From positions 91,883 through 155,882 of the forward strand of contig CACZVM010000004.1 in NCBI GenBank assembly GCA_902784585.1: DNA of 64,000 bases. Reading direction: 5' to 3'. A program made the position numbers and the translations under genes. Shown piece by piece: positions 18,020 through 26,894 of this stretch. The DNA is from an uncultured Bacteroidales bacterium (lineage in GTDB: Bacteria; Bacteroidota; Bacteroidia; Bacteroidales; Paludibacteraceae). Positions within the stretch are counted from its first letter, which is position 1, and each line of letters starts with the position of its first letter. Below the pieces are notes generated by a model that searched no databases, was not told the DNA's origin, and worked only from the letters and a program-made list of their open reading frames with translations.

Positions 18020-20392
18020 TTAGCGTACAAGACGTCCGTTGAGGTCGTAGATCTTATCGCCACGGAGGATATAGATCTGTCCGTTGAGCAAGATCTTCGC
18101 GCTCTTCGGCGCCTCGTCACTGTCCACGAGTTCGACAGCCGTGTTGTCACGTTTCTGAATATCGCTGAAGACGGGTGCAACAACCGGCGTAGCAGTGAAG
18201 ACCTTCAGTTCGCCCGGCTCGAGCACACACGTAGAGACCGTAGCACGCGCAGCGCCGTTGAGATAGTCGTACCATGTGCCGGAAGGCATCGAGATGGCCT
18301 GGGTGTTAACATCGAAGTTAGCTACCGCAAACACATTGCTACCCCACTGGATCGTACGTACCTTCACGCCCGAACCGATATTGACGGTAGGCGCACCGGT
18401 GAAGGCATTCGGCATCAACTGGGTACGCAGCGCGATGACCTGTGCACACTTGGTGAACGCCTTTACGCGGTTCGGTTGGACGAACCAGCCTTTGGTTGAC
18501 GGATTGGGTTTGCTACCCGTACGGCCGTTATACTCGATAGAGATATCGTAACCGATCTCCTCGAACTGCCAGAGCATATGCGGCCCTCTGAGCAGCACGT
18601 TGAAGGCGACGCAAGCGGGCACACGACCGAGGCGCGTAGCCTCGTCGGTCTTGATCGTACCGTTGCCGTAGGTCTTCGCCTTGTACTGCATACGCTCTTC
18701 GTCGTGGCTCTCGCAATAGGAGACATAACCTTTGCGGTTGCCATTGTTGACAGTGAAGTCATCGCCATCCTTGAGCCAGCCCATAGCCGCCTGGCAATAG
18801 GCGTTGCAGAGCGCTTCGCCGGTCCAACACAGCATACCATAGTTGATGAGTTGGTCTTGACCGTTGCCCCAATGCTCGAGGATCATATAAGCCGTCTGAC
18901 TGACCGCCTTGACACCATTGTCGTAGTAGTCCTTCAGGTTCTGCACGGCATTGTTGGTCTGACCGCACAGGCCATGACTGAGGTCCAGACGGAAACCATC
19001 CACCTTATACTCCTGCAACCAATACTTGAACACACGCGTGAACATCTCGTGTGCAGGCTGGAAGTCATGATCCCATTCCTCGCCGTAACCGTTGTCACCC
19101 TCCGGTGGGTTGGTATTGAACCACGGGTTGTATTGCAGGTCCGTGCCATAGGGATAGAGCTTAGCCATGGGGTTGGGGCCCTTGGTATGGTTGAACACCA
19201 TATCCACGATGACGGCGATGCCGCGCTTGTGGCACTCGTCGATAAACGACTTGAGCTGATTAGGCGTACCGTAGGCCTTGTCCAGCGCGAAATACAAGGT
19301 CGGGTTGTAGCCCCAGCTCTGATTGCCCTCAAACTCCGAGACAGGCATCAACTCGATGGCATTCACGCCTAGGTTCTGGATATAATCCAGACGCTCTTTC
19401 AGACCGTTGAAATTGCGCTTGGTGGTATAGTCGTAGGGCCACACCTCATAGATGACGAGGTTCTCCTTGTCCGGTCGCTGGAAATTGAGCGTTGCACTAC
19501 TCCACTGGAACTGCGGTTTGTTGGTCTGTATCACCGTGACGTAACCGCCATCGGCACCGCTGGTAGGATAGTCGATCAGCGTCGGGTCCATCTGCTTGGG
19601 TTCCCACTGGTCGTCCGGGTGGAGCACTTTCTCCGAATACAGGTCGCATATCTGCTTCTTCACGCCGTCCGCACGCTCTATTGCGTATTGGAAACGGTAC
19701 TCCTTGCCGGGCGTGAGGCCCGTGAGCGTGATCCAGAAGAAATCACCGTCACGCTTCATCTGATACTCATTGTTCAGTTTCCAACCGGTCATATCGCCCA
19801 GCACGAACACATGTTTAGCCGGCTGGGTCTTGCTGGCAGCGAACGTACAGAGCGTCACCTTGGTGGGATCGCTGGCATCGTAGTAGATACCATTGGTCAC
19901 GCCGTTCGGACGCGCCTGGGTAGTGACTGCTGCAGGCGTGAACCCTTCCCATATATCCCCTACGGTCTCCTCGCCCAGCGTGACATAGATGTCTCCACCG
20001 GCAGAGGTCTTACCTTCCTTCGAACCGCCGTTGCCGTCGTGGAAGACGAATGCCAACTTGGTGATCGGTGTGGTCTCAGCTACGCCATAGAACGTGAACA
20101 TATTCGGGATTATCAGTTGCCAGAGATCAGTACCGATATTGGTCAGTTGGGGTGCATTGGCCGAACGCCACGTGCCGCCCACAACGCCCAGCCAACTGGC
20201 CGAAGCCGTGCAGTAACCCGTATGGGCGTAGCACTTGGTAGCGCCCTTCATGCCGGCGTTTCCTTTGGTGGCATCAAAGGTGATAGTAATCTGGCCGGTA
20301 TAACCCACAGGGATAGGATTCGGCGAAGTCGTGATCTGTGCACTCAGGCCGAGGGCGCAGAGCGCGAACAAACAAAGAATTATCTTACGCAT
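18020..20392 (-). CDS. Secreted GH13 alpha-glucan-active enzyme with shared tail
   Basis: The frame opens at 20431, but MRKIILCLFALCALGLSAQ at 20392 is a clear signal peptide, giving 790 residues. Residues ~20-135 are a beta domain (ITTSPNPIPVGYTGQITITF), ~165-280 a CBM48-like domain (HVFVLGDMTGWKLNNEYQM), and ~305-690 the GH13 barrel. The barrel shows VDMVFNHT, the nucleophile in GFRLDLSHG, the acid/base Glu in MILEHWGNG and the third carboxylate in ESHDEERM. The WGYNPTLYFAL stretch is usual for branching-enzyme or pullulanase-like subgroups. The tail SAKILLNGQIYILRGDKIYD ends the protein. Last gene of the starch block, 65 bases after the previous stop. Likely exported alpha-glucan hydrolase; exact bond specificity is not readable. 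Confidence 0.9.
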   Translation of the reverse strand: MRKIILCLFALCALGLSAQITTSPNPIPVGYTGQITITFDATKGNAGMKGATKCYAHTGYCTASASWLGVVGGTWRSANAPQLTNIGTDLWQLIIPNMFTFYGVAETTPITKLAFVFHDGNGGSKEGKTSAGGDIYVTLGEETVGDIWEGFTPAAVTTQARPNGVTNGIYYDASDPTKVTLCTFAASKTQPAKHVFVLGDMTGWKLNNEYQMKRDGDFFWITLTGLTPGKEYRFQYAIERADGVKKQICDLYSEKVLHPDDQWEPKQMDPTLIDYPTSGADGGYVTVIQTNKPQFQWSSATLNFQRPDKENLVIYEVWPYDYTTKRNFNGLKERLDYIQNLGVNAIELMPVSEFEGNQSWGYNPTLYFALDKAYGTPNQLKSFIDECHKRGIAVIVDMVFNHTKGPNPMAKLYPYGTDLQYNPWFNTNPPEGDNGYGEEWDHDFQPAHEMFTRVFKYWLQEYKVDGFRLDLSHGLCGQTNNAVQNLKDYYDNGVKAVSQTAYMILEHWGNGQDQLINYGMLCWTGEALCNAYCQAAMGWLKDGDDFTVNNGNRKGYVSYCESHDEERMQYKAKTYGNGTIKTDEATRLGRVPACVAFNVLLRGPHMLWQFEEIGYDISIEYNGRTGSKPNPSTKGWFVQPNRVKAFTKCAQVIALRTQLMPNAFTGAPTVNIGSGVKVRTIQWGSNVFAVANFDVNTQAISMPSGTWYDYLNGAARATVSTCVLEPGELKVFTATPVVAPVFSDIQKRDNTAVELVDSDEAPKSAKILLNGQIYILRGDKIYDLNGRLVR

Positions 20393-20457
20393 AATGGTAG
20401 GGATAATAGCATGGTACGCTCGCGCATACACGCGGGCGTACCTAATGATTACTATAA

Positions 20458-21744
20458 TTACAGTTGACGACCTGTAGCGTCAAACACTTTATCTCCGCGA
20501 ACGATACGCAGCTGACCATCGATGATCATCTTATGAGCTTTCTCGGCCACGCCGGTATTCTCAATACCTTCCTGACTTCCCCAGTCAATCGAGTATGCCT
20601 CATAGGTAGCCTGGTCAACCAGTTCTACATCAATCGAACCCTTGAACGTGCAGGAGTGCATGATCATATAGAGCGTTTGGTTGGCAGGCAGTTGCCATAC
20701 GTTGCTATCCTCAAAGCCGTTGGCCCAATAGAGCGTCACGCGTGTAGCACTCTCGCCCTGCCATCCTTTGGTCTTATATTGGTTGCCCTCTTCGTCCATC
20801 ATAGCAGCATATACAGCATTGTTGTAGGGACTTGGAGCCAACGAACCGGTCCAGCGGCCACGCTCATCGAATGTCAGCTCAGCCAACTGGGATTGAACAT
20901 TCCAGTCGCCACCGATAGAACCAATCAACGAGAAATCGTGGTATTGGCCCGACTCCTCCAGACCGGTATTGCCACCGGGTTGCTCACCGCCGCCAGGTTG
21001 ATCGCCACCACCGGGTTGCTCACCACTGCACGAACCGATATAGAGTTGGTCGGCATTCATCTTCAGCTTGATATAGAAATCGTAGCATCCGTCAGCCGTA
21101 CAGTTGTAGTGGTCGCCGTCACGCGTGATAGTAGCCACGCTGGCAGGATCCAGATCTACTGCCCAACCGGCATGGTTTACTGCGTCATAGAGTTGGAGCG
21201 ATGCACCGGCAGCTACCGATACACCCAGTACCATATACTCCTGGAAAGAAGGATCTCCGGGACTGGGATTCAGCGCTCCTGCATGATAATCCGTACCGTT
21301 GATCATGATGCCGTACGAAGCTGTTTGCTCTCCGCCACCGGGTTGCTCGCCGCCGCCAGGTTGATCGCCACCACCGGGATTCTCACCGCCGCTGCACGAA
21401 CCGATATAGAGTTGGTCGGCATTCATCTTCAGCTTGATATAGAAATCATAGCATCCGTCAGCCGTACAGTTGTAGTGGTTGCCATCACGCGTGATAGTAG
21501 CCACGCTGGCAGGATCCAGATCTACTGCCCAACCGGCATGGTTATCCGCATCATACAACTGCAATGTTGCACCGGCAGAAACCGATACACCCAGCACCAT
21601 AAACTCCTGGAAAGAAGGATCTCCGGGAGTGGGATTCTGAGTGCCGGCATGATAGTCCGTACCATTAATCATGATTCCATAACTTCCGGCACTCAGCGAC
21701 AATGACATCACTGCAGCTGCCATAAAAAAGAAAAACTTTTTCAT
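20458..21744 (-). CDS. Secreted protein with two near-identical starch-operon modules
   Basis: 428 residues. The signal peptide ends near residue 19 (SLSLSAG). Two ~95-residue modules (about 20-117 and 142-238) are nearly identical. Each starts YGIMINGTDYHAG and ends YDFYIKLKMNADQLYIG, and they are separated by Gly/Pro/Glu linkers (GGGDQPGGGEQPGGG). A third, different beta domain follows (~260-370, SLIGSIGGDWNVQSQLAEL), then the shared tail AHKMIIDGQLRIVRGDKVFD. The same module opens the neighbouring GH13 proteins (21783-23540 and 23555-26866), so I infer carbohydrate binding, probably starch. No catalytic residues are seen. This may be a binding or scaffold protein. Confidence 0.85.
   Translation of the reverse strand: MKKFFFFMAAAVMSLSLSAGSYGIMINGTDYHAGTQNPTPGDPSFQEFMVLGVSVSAGATLQLYDADNHAGWAVDLDPASVATITRDGNHYNCTADGCYDFYIKLKMNADQLYIGSCSGGENPGGGDQPGGGEQPGGGEQTASYGIMINGTDYHAGALNPSPGDPSFQEYMVLGVSVAAGASLQLYDAVNHAGWAVDLDPASVATITRDGDHYNCTADGCYDFYIKLKMNADQLYIGSCSGEQPGGGDQPGGGEQPGGNTGLEESGQYHDFSLIGSIGGDWNVQSQLAELTFDERGRWTGSLAPSPYNNAVYAAMMDEEGNQYKTKGWQGESATRVTLYWANGFEDSNVWQLPANQTLYMIMHSCTFKGSIDVELVDQATYEAYSIDWGSQEGIENTGVAEKAHKMIIDGQLRIVRGDKVFDATGRQL
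21022..21687 (-). repeat. Internal direct duplication of a module-coding unit
   Basis: Two copies, about 21022-21318 and 21388-21687, offset by 366 bases (122 codons). They are almost identical at DNA level over long stretches, including many synonymous positions. This points to a recent duplication or ongoing gene conversion. Confidence 0.85.
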
Positions 21745-21782
21745 AATACATTAAATTATTGGTTAGTAAATATGTTTGTTGT

Positions 21783-23540
21783 CTAATGAATCCATTTGCC
21801 TTGTGCGTCGTACACTCTTTCGCCACAGCGGATATAGAGCTGACCATCCTTGACAAATTTCTGATTGCTGAGGGCTGAGGGCTGAATGCTCTCTATGTCC
21901 TGCGGATCACCATTGCCGGTATAGTACATCGCCACCTTGCCATCCTTGATCGCCTGGGTGTAACCAGCCGGAGCTGCCTCATTGGCCGCGGAACCCAAAT
22001 AGAGTATGACATTACCGTACTTTCCGTTGACGGTAGCCTTGTACCATCCGCTGCCGCTCTGCTCTGACACACTGCTCTCCGAATGAACTCCGGCCTTTCT
22101 GCGGGCAGTGATCATCGCCTTTATCTCCGATTTGTAGCGATACCAATGGGGCCAGAACACGCACGGGATACCCGGCATCGAGAGCATATAGGCGTTGCTC
22201 TGAAGAATCAGGTTCCGGTTGTTCAGCGATGTGCTGCCGTCGGTGCTGTTGCCGCAATCGGTATTATTGATGTCCGAACGGTTGAACGTATCATGGTTAT
22301 CCACGAAGTTGACTGCATACTTGGCATAGCCCTGTCCACGCAGACCCGGATTCTTCAGTTTACCGTAGTTGTTGGAAGCGAGGCCCTGCTGGTAGCAGGT
22401 ATAGAAACTGGCAAAATCGAAGGTCATCGTGTTCTTGCCCGCGTCATCTATACGCTGCTTGAGCACGGAAGCGTTGCCGTTCCAGTACTCCATCACCGAG
22501 ACATACGGCTTGGCGCTGGAAACATAATCATTGACATGACTAACATGATAACCGCCGCAATAATCAAAACGGAAGCCATCATAGCCAATCACATTTTTCA
22601 ACCATTTGAGGTAAGCACGGCACATTGCCTGCACATTCGTATTCTTATGATCCCAGTCGCGCGTACCAGGATAGTTGGCATTGGACTCCTGACCATCGTC
22701 CGGGTTTGTGCCCACGGAATAGCCGTTGTCCTTCGCCTCATCATTGCTGGTGATCCACGAACTATTAGGCGAGAAGGTGCCGTATTCCCCGAAGTTCTGG
22801 TCGAAGAAATCATTCCACGTGCTCTTGCTGCCGGCATGATTGATCACTACATCCGCGATGACACGCGCGCCACCGGCATGCAGCGCACTGATCAAACTAC
22901 TCAGTTCACCGGAGCCACCCATACGACAACTCTGATTGGAATACTGCGAGGGCAGATACCCCATTTCGTCTTTCGCCCGACAGGAGGGCGACAACCATAC
23001 CAATTGGAAATATGAAGCTATTTCATCGGCCTGTCCCTGCAGCACCGTCCATTTGGTAGTACCATAGGTATTATCGGTGTTGCTCTTCCAGTAGAACGCC
23101 TGCAGCATCACATCCGTACACTGGCTTGGCACTGCCGACGTGAAGTCGGTGGGCGTAGTACCGCCACCACCGCCCCCACCGGGGGTGTTCGTGCAGCCGG
23201 TACCGGGACCTATATAGAGTTCGTCGGCATTAAGCTTGATCTTGATATAGAAATCATAGCAACCGGCCACAGAGCACACATAACGGTTGTTCTGCAGCGA
23301 GAAAGCCGAGACAGAAGCCGCATTGAGAGGCTTAGTCCAAGCCACCGCGTTGTTAATGTCGTACAGCTCGCAGTAATCACCGGCATTGACATATATATGC
23401 GCCAGGTACTGGGAGAAGCCCTCAAAATCATCCGTGTGCGTAGCCGGATACACATCCGTACCGTTCACTCGAATGCCGAATTGCGCCTGCACGCCGAGCG
23501 TGCAAAGCGCAATAAGCAATATAGATAGGATTCGTTTCAT
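21783..23540 (-). CDS. Secreted GH13 alpha-amylase with N-terminal module and shared tail
   Basis: 585 residues. The signal peptide is MKRILSILLIALCTLGVQA. Residues ~20-115 are the starch-operon module (GIRVNGTDVYPA ... YDFYIKIKLNADELYIG), followed by a Gly/Thr linker and the GH13 barrel at ~133-480. Catalytic sites are GFRFDYCGGY (nucleophile), VMEYWNG (acid/base) and FVDNHDTF (transition-state Asp); VIADVVINH is conserved region I. A short C-domain and the tail (KFVKDGQLYIRCGERVYD) follow. The linker before the tail (IQPSALSN) is encoded by the 7-base repeat at 21860-21894. It is 14 bases after the 23555-26866 gene. Predicted secreted endo-acting alpha-amylase. Confidence 0.93.
   Translation of the reverse strand: MKRILSILLIALCTLGVQAQFGIRVNGTDVYPATHTDDFEGFSQYLAHIYVNAGDYCELYDINNAVAWTKPLNAASVSAFSLQNNRYVCSVAGCYDFYIKIKLNADELYIGPGTGCTNTPGGGGGGGTTPTDFTSAVPSQCTDVMLQAFYWKSNTDNTYGTTKWTVLQGQADEIASYFQLVWLSPSCRAKDEMGYLPSQYSNQSCRMGGSGELSSLISALHAGGARVIADVVINHAGSKSTWNDFFDQNFGEYGTFSPNSSWITSNDEAKDNGYSVGTNPDDGQESNANYPGTRDWDHKNTNVQAMCRAYLKWLKNVIGYDGFRFDYCGGYHVSHVNDYVSSAKPYVSVMEYWNGNASVLKQRIDDAGKNTMTFDFASFYTCYQQGLASNNYGKLKNPGLRGQGYAKYAVNFVDNHDTFNRSDINNTDCGNSTDGSTSLNNRNLILQSNAYMLSMPGIPCVFWPHWYRYKSEIKAMITARRKAGVHSESSVSEQSGSGWYKATVNGKYGNVILYLGSAANEAAPAGYTQAIKDGKVAMYYTGNGDPQDIESIQPSALSNQKFVKDGQLYIRCGERVYDAQGKWIH
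21860..21894. repeat. 7-base tandem repeat in amylase gene
   Basis: TCTGATT then GCTGAGG, GCTGAGG, GCTGAAT, GCTCTCT. Same unit type as in yicC (14582-14616). It lies at the hinge between the C-domain and the shared tail. Confidence 0.72.
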
Positions 23541-23554
23541 CTAAATAAGAGAGA

Positions 23555-26500
23555 TTAGAGGCGGCGACCAAACACATCGAACATTGCGCCGTTGTGGATA
23601 ATAACGAGGCGACCGTTGATGATGAGTTTGTAGGTCTCACGGTTCTTATCCGACTGGTCGATGATCTCTTCTATACCCTCAGACATCTGACCGTCGCAGT
23701 TGTCGTCCACCACGGCTTTTCTGCAGTCGGGATTCCAGAGATAGCAAGCATTCTCGGTGACATAGATATCCTGGGTCTGCGGCTTGTTGTTACCCTCGGT
23801 GAAGATGACATAGATCTCATGGATATCCTCGGGGAAGGTATAGGAGTACCAGCCGTCAACCATATCCGTTGCCGTCCAGGGGCGACCAGGCCATCTCTTG
23901 TAAGCCGCCTTACCATCCAAAGCATAAGCCGTATCCTTGTATTTATTACCCACTTTCACACGTGTGAAGGCATAGATATAGAGGGATTTCCACTCTTCCG
24001 GTTTGATAAACTTAACCGTGATAGCACCCTGCTGCGGAGCCTTGTAGGTATAAGTCTCGCTGCGCGTAGCGGTGCGCTCTTTGTCGTAGACGGCGTAAGC
24101 CTTGACGGTCGAGGTCTGGTTGATCGTGAAGGTGAGCGGACTCGGTCCGTTGAGCGAAGCCGTAGAAGGCTCGGTGCCATCCAAGGTGTAGTAGATCATC
24201 GCGTTCTCTTCGCCGATAGCGTTGATAGTCACCTCTTGTCCTTCGGTCAAGTCGCGGAAGAAACCGCTCTCCGGAGCAATGACGATGTCAAAAGCAGGAT
24301 TGAGCAAGGTGTCGCAATCGAGCAACAGCTCCTCACTGCTATCCAATTCCTTACCTGCACGCCAGCCGTAGCAAGCGTCGTAGTTGGTCTCCAGATCGTT
24401 GGAACGCACGTTGACACCACCGCAGTCGTCACCCGAGTTGATGCAGAAGTGGATGGTATCGAGCGAGTTGTCAAACTCATAGCTATACCAACCCTCTACG
24501 TCCTGATAGATACGCTGACCGGGATATGCACCGATGATGTTCGTCGAGGTGGGGTTTCCTAAGCTATCCACGCCGGGAACCCAAGCATAGATGAAGACTT
24601 TCTCCCACTCCTCAGGCTTGTTGAAGCGTACGCGGATACCGCGTTGCAGCGGTGCGCGATAGGTGTAGGTGTACTCCTGCACCTTCGATTGTGCCGTACC
24701 GCAGGCAGCCATTACCTTGAGCGTCGTCGTTCCGGTGAAGTTGAGTGGACCGGTATAGACAGCCGACGCTGTCGTCGGGTCGGTGCCGTCGGTGGTGTAG
24801 TAGATCACGGCATCGCCGCTACCGCCTACAGCCTGGATGGTGACGTTGATACCTGCGATCGAATCCTCGAAGGTAGTGCTCGGCGTAACGATCAGACCCG
24901 GAGCAACATCTGCCGTCGCATTGGTCCAGATGGCATAGCCGTTTCCGGATGCCACCTTGCGATAGCCGCTGAAGGTGCGACCGGCCTTGTTGCCCAGACA
25001 GAGGATCAGATAACCGTTCTTACCCTGGATAGTAGCCTGATAACCACCCTGCTCTGCCTCTTCGTTGCTGACGGCACTCTCCGAGTGCACACCAGCCAGA
25101 TGGCGGGCATTGATCATCGGCTTAAGGTCCTCTTTGTATTTATACCAGTGAGGATAGAACACGCAGGGTACGCCCGGCATCGAGAGCATGAACGCATTGG
25201 CTTGCATCAGACGATCCTTCAGTTCCGGCTTCATCGAGTTGCCGTCGCCGCCGAACTCCTGTCCGTTGCCGCGCAGGAACCAGTCGTGGCTGTCGACAAA
25301 CGTAACGGCATACTTGCTGTAGCCGCGGCCCAGCAGACCGCTACCCTGGCAGCGACTGTAGTCGAAGCCTGCAATGCCGTCGAACGCGCTATACTTGGTC
25401 TGAAAATCCAGCGCCATCACATTGCGGTTGGCTTGCTCGATACCACCGATGATCTCATCGTTGCCCGACCAATATTCCATGAAGGCGATATAGGGATGGG
25501 ATGCCTTGTTGTAGTTGTCCATGTGCCAGTTGTTGAAACCGTCACCCTTGTCGTAGCGCCAGCCGTCGTACTTCATCACGTCGCGCATCCATTGCAGATA
25601 GGCCTTGAACATCTCCTGCACATAGACCTTGTCGTGACTCCAGTCGCGTGCAGCGTCCCAGTTAGCACCGTCGTCGGGTGAACCGCTGGCAGTGCCGTAG
25701 CACTCACCTGCTGCCTCACGATTGGCGGAATTGTTCATCTCATCGTTGCTGGTGATATACGTGCCGTCCGGTTCGAAACGACCATACTCACCGAAGTCCT
25801 GTACGGCGAAGTCGCACCAAGTGCTCATAGCTTCAACATGGTTGATGACGATATCCGCCACCACCTTGGTACCACCGTTATGGAGCGCAGCAATCAGCTT
25901 CTCCAGATCGCTACGGCTCCCCCAGTCGCTGTTCTGGTTGCTATATTGCTTGGGGTGGTAACCGGTACCGCTGGCATAGCCAGAAGGCGGCAGCCAAATC
26001 AGATCGAAATACGCACTTATCTCACCGGCCTGCGCCAAGAGTGTGCGCCACTTGGTGTCGCCATAGGTAGTGGTACCCATGTGCGTCGAATCCACCTCAT
26101 AACTATCGTAGTAGAAGCCTTGCATCAGCACGTCGCCGCATTGCGAAGGTACGGCACTGGTGGGTTGAGGCTTGATGGAGCAACCTGCACAGGCCACATA
26201 GATCTCGTCGGCGTCCATCTTGAACTTCAGATAGAAATCATAGGTTCCGTTTTCTGCCACTACGTACTTGTTGTTCTGAATGGGGAAGGTATAGCTGGTC
26301 GCGGCATAGTTGCTGATCACCCATGCAGCCTGATGGCAGGAGTCGTATATCTCCACATGCTGACCGGCAGTGAGTTGCAGGCCCAACACGGAATACTCCG
26401 TGAACGACGGATCGAGCGGACTGGGGTTCTTCGTACCCGTTATGTACTGACCGTCCACGAGCAGACCGAACGACTCTGCGCACGGCGGTGCGGGGTTGTA

Positions 26501-26866
26501 AGGTTCGCCGCTGCCGCAGTTGCTACCGTTGCCGATGTAGAGTTGGTCCTCACCGTACTTCAGCTTGATGTAGAAATCATAGCAACCCGTTACCGATGCG
26601 ACGTAGTGGTCACCATTGAGCGTAAAACCGGGGACAGAATACGTGTTCAGAGCAACCGCCCACCGTGCATCGTTCCCTGCGTCACACAACTGCAACTGGT
26701 CGCCACTCGCCACCTGAACATGCGCCAGATACTGGGTGAAGCCCTCATACTCATCTACTTTCGTACCGGCAAAATACGTGTTGCCGTTCACCAGAATACC
26801 ATAGCTTGCCGCGTTCACGGAGAGCGCAGTAAACATACAGCTCAAAAAGAAAAGAATCTTTTTCAT
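23555..26866 (-). CDS. Large secreted GH13 alpha-amylase with two modules, two CHB_HEX-like and two CBM26-like domains
   Basis: 1103 residues. Signal peptide MKKILFFLSCMFTALSVNA. Two starch-operon modules lie at ~20-117 and ~130-230. The GH13 barrel is at ~240-630 with VVADIVINHVE, WRYDKGDGF (nucleophile Asp), FMEYWSGNDE and FVDSHDWF. Two repeats of a chitobiase-C-like fold (VIYYTTDGTDPTTAS near 700; MIYYTLDGTEPSTAS near 900) each precede a CBM26-like starch-binding domain (VRFNKPEEWEKVFIYAW; VKFIKPEEWKSLYIYAF). The shared tail (YKLIINGRLVIIHNGAMFD) ends it. This is the largest enzyme of the block, 28 bases after 26895-28340. I infer tight binding to granular or polymeric starch during hydrolysis. 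Confidence 0.93.
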   Translation of the reverse strand: MKKILFFLSCMFTALSVNAASYGILVNGNTYFAGTKVDEYEGFTQYLAHVQVASGDQLQLCDAGNDARWAVALNTYSVPGFTLNGDHYVASVTGCYDFYIKLKYGEDQLYIGNGSNCGSGEPYNPAPPCAESFGLLVDGQYITGTKNPSPLDPSFTEYSVLGLQLTAGQHVEIYDSCHQAAWVISNYAATSYTFPIQNNKYVVAENGTYDFYLKFKMDADEIYVACAGCSIKPQPTSAVPSQCGDVLMQGFYYDSYEVDSTHMGTTTYGDTKWRTLLAQAGEISAYFDLIWLPPSGYASGTGYHPKQYSNQNSDWGSRSDLEKLIAALHNGGTKVVADIVINHVEAMSTWCDFAVQDFGEYGRFEPDGTYITSNDEMNNSANREAAGECYGTASGSPDDGANWDAARDWSHDKVYVQEMFKAYLQWMRDVMKYDGWRYDKGDGFNNWHMDNYNKASHPYIAFMEYWSGNDEIIGGIEQANRNVMALDFQTKYSAFDGIAGFDYSRCQGSGLLGRGYSKYAVTFVDSHDWFLRGNGQEFGGDGNSMKPELKDRLMQANAFMLSMPGVPCVFYPHWYKYKEDLKPMINARHLAGVHSESAVSNEEAEQGGYQATIQGKNGYLILCLGNKAGRTFSGYRKVASGNGYAIWTNATADVAPGLIVTPSTTFEDSIAGINVTIQAVGGSGDAVIYYTTDGTDPTTASAVYTGPLNFTGTTTLKVMAACGTAQSKVQEYTYTYRAPLQRGIRVRFNKPEEWEKVFIYAWVPGVDSLGNPTSTNIIGAYPGQRIYQDVEGWYSYEFDNSLDTIHFCINSGDDCGGVNVRSNDLETNYDACYGWRAGKELDSSEELLLDCDTLLNPAFDIVIAPESGFFRDLTEGQEVTINAIGEENAMIYYTLDGTEPSTASLNGPSPLTFTINQTSTVKAYAVYDKERTATRSETYTYKAPQQGAITVKFIKPEEWKSLYIYAFTRVKVGNKYKDTAYALDGKAAYKRWPGRPWTATDMVDGWYSYTFPEDIHEIYVIFTEGNNKPQTQDIYVTENACYLWNPDCRKAVVDDNCDGQMSEGIEEIIDQSDKNRETYKLIINGRLVIIHNGAMFDVFGRRL

Positions 26867-26894
26867 CGTATATGTGATTTTTGTTATTATCGTC

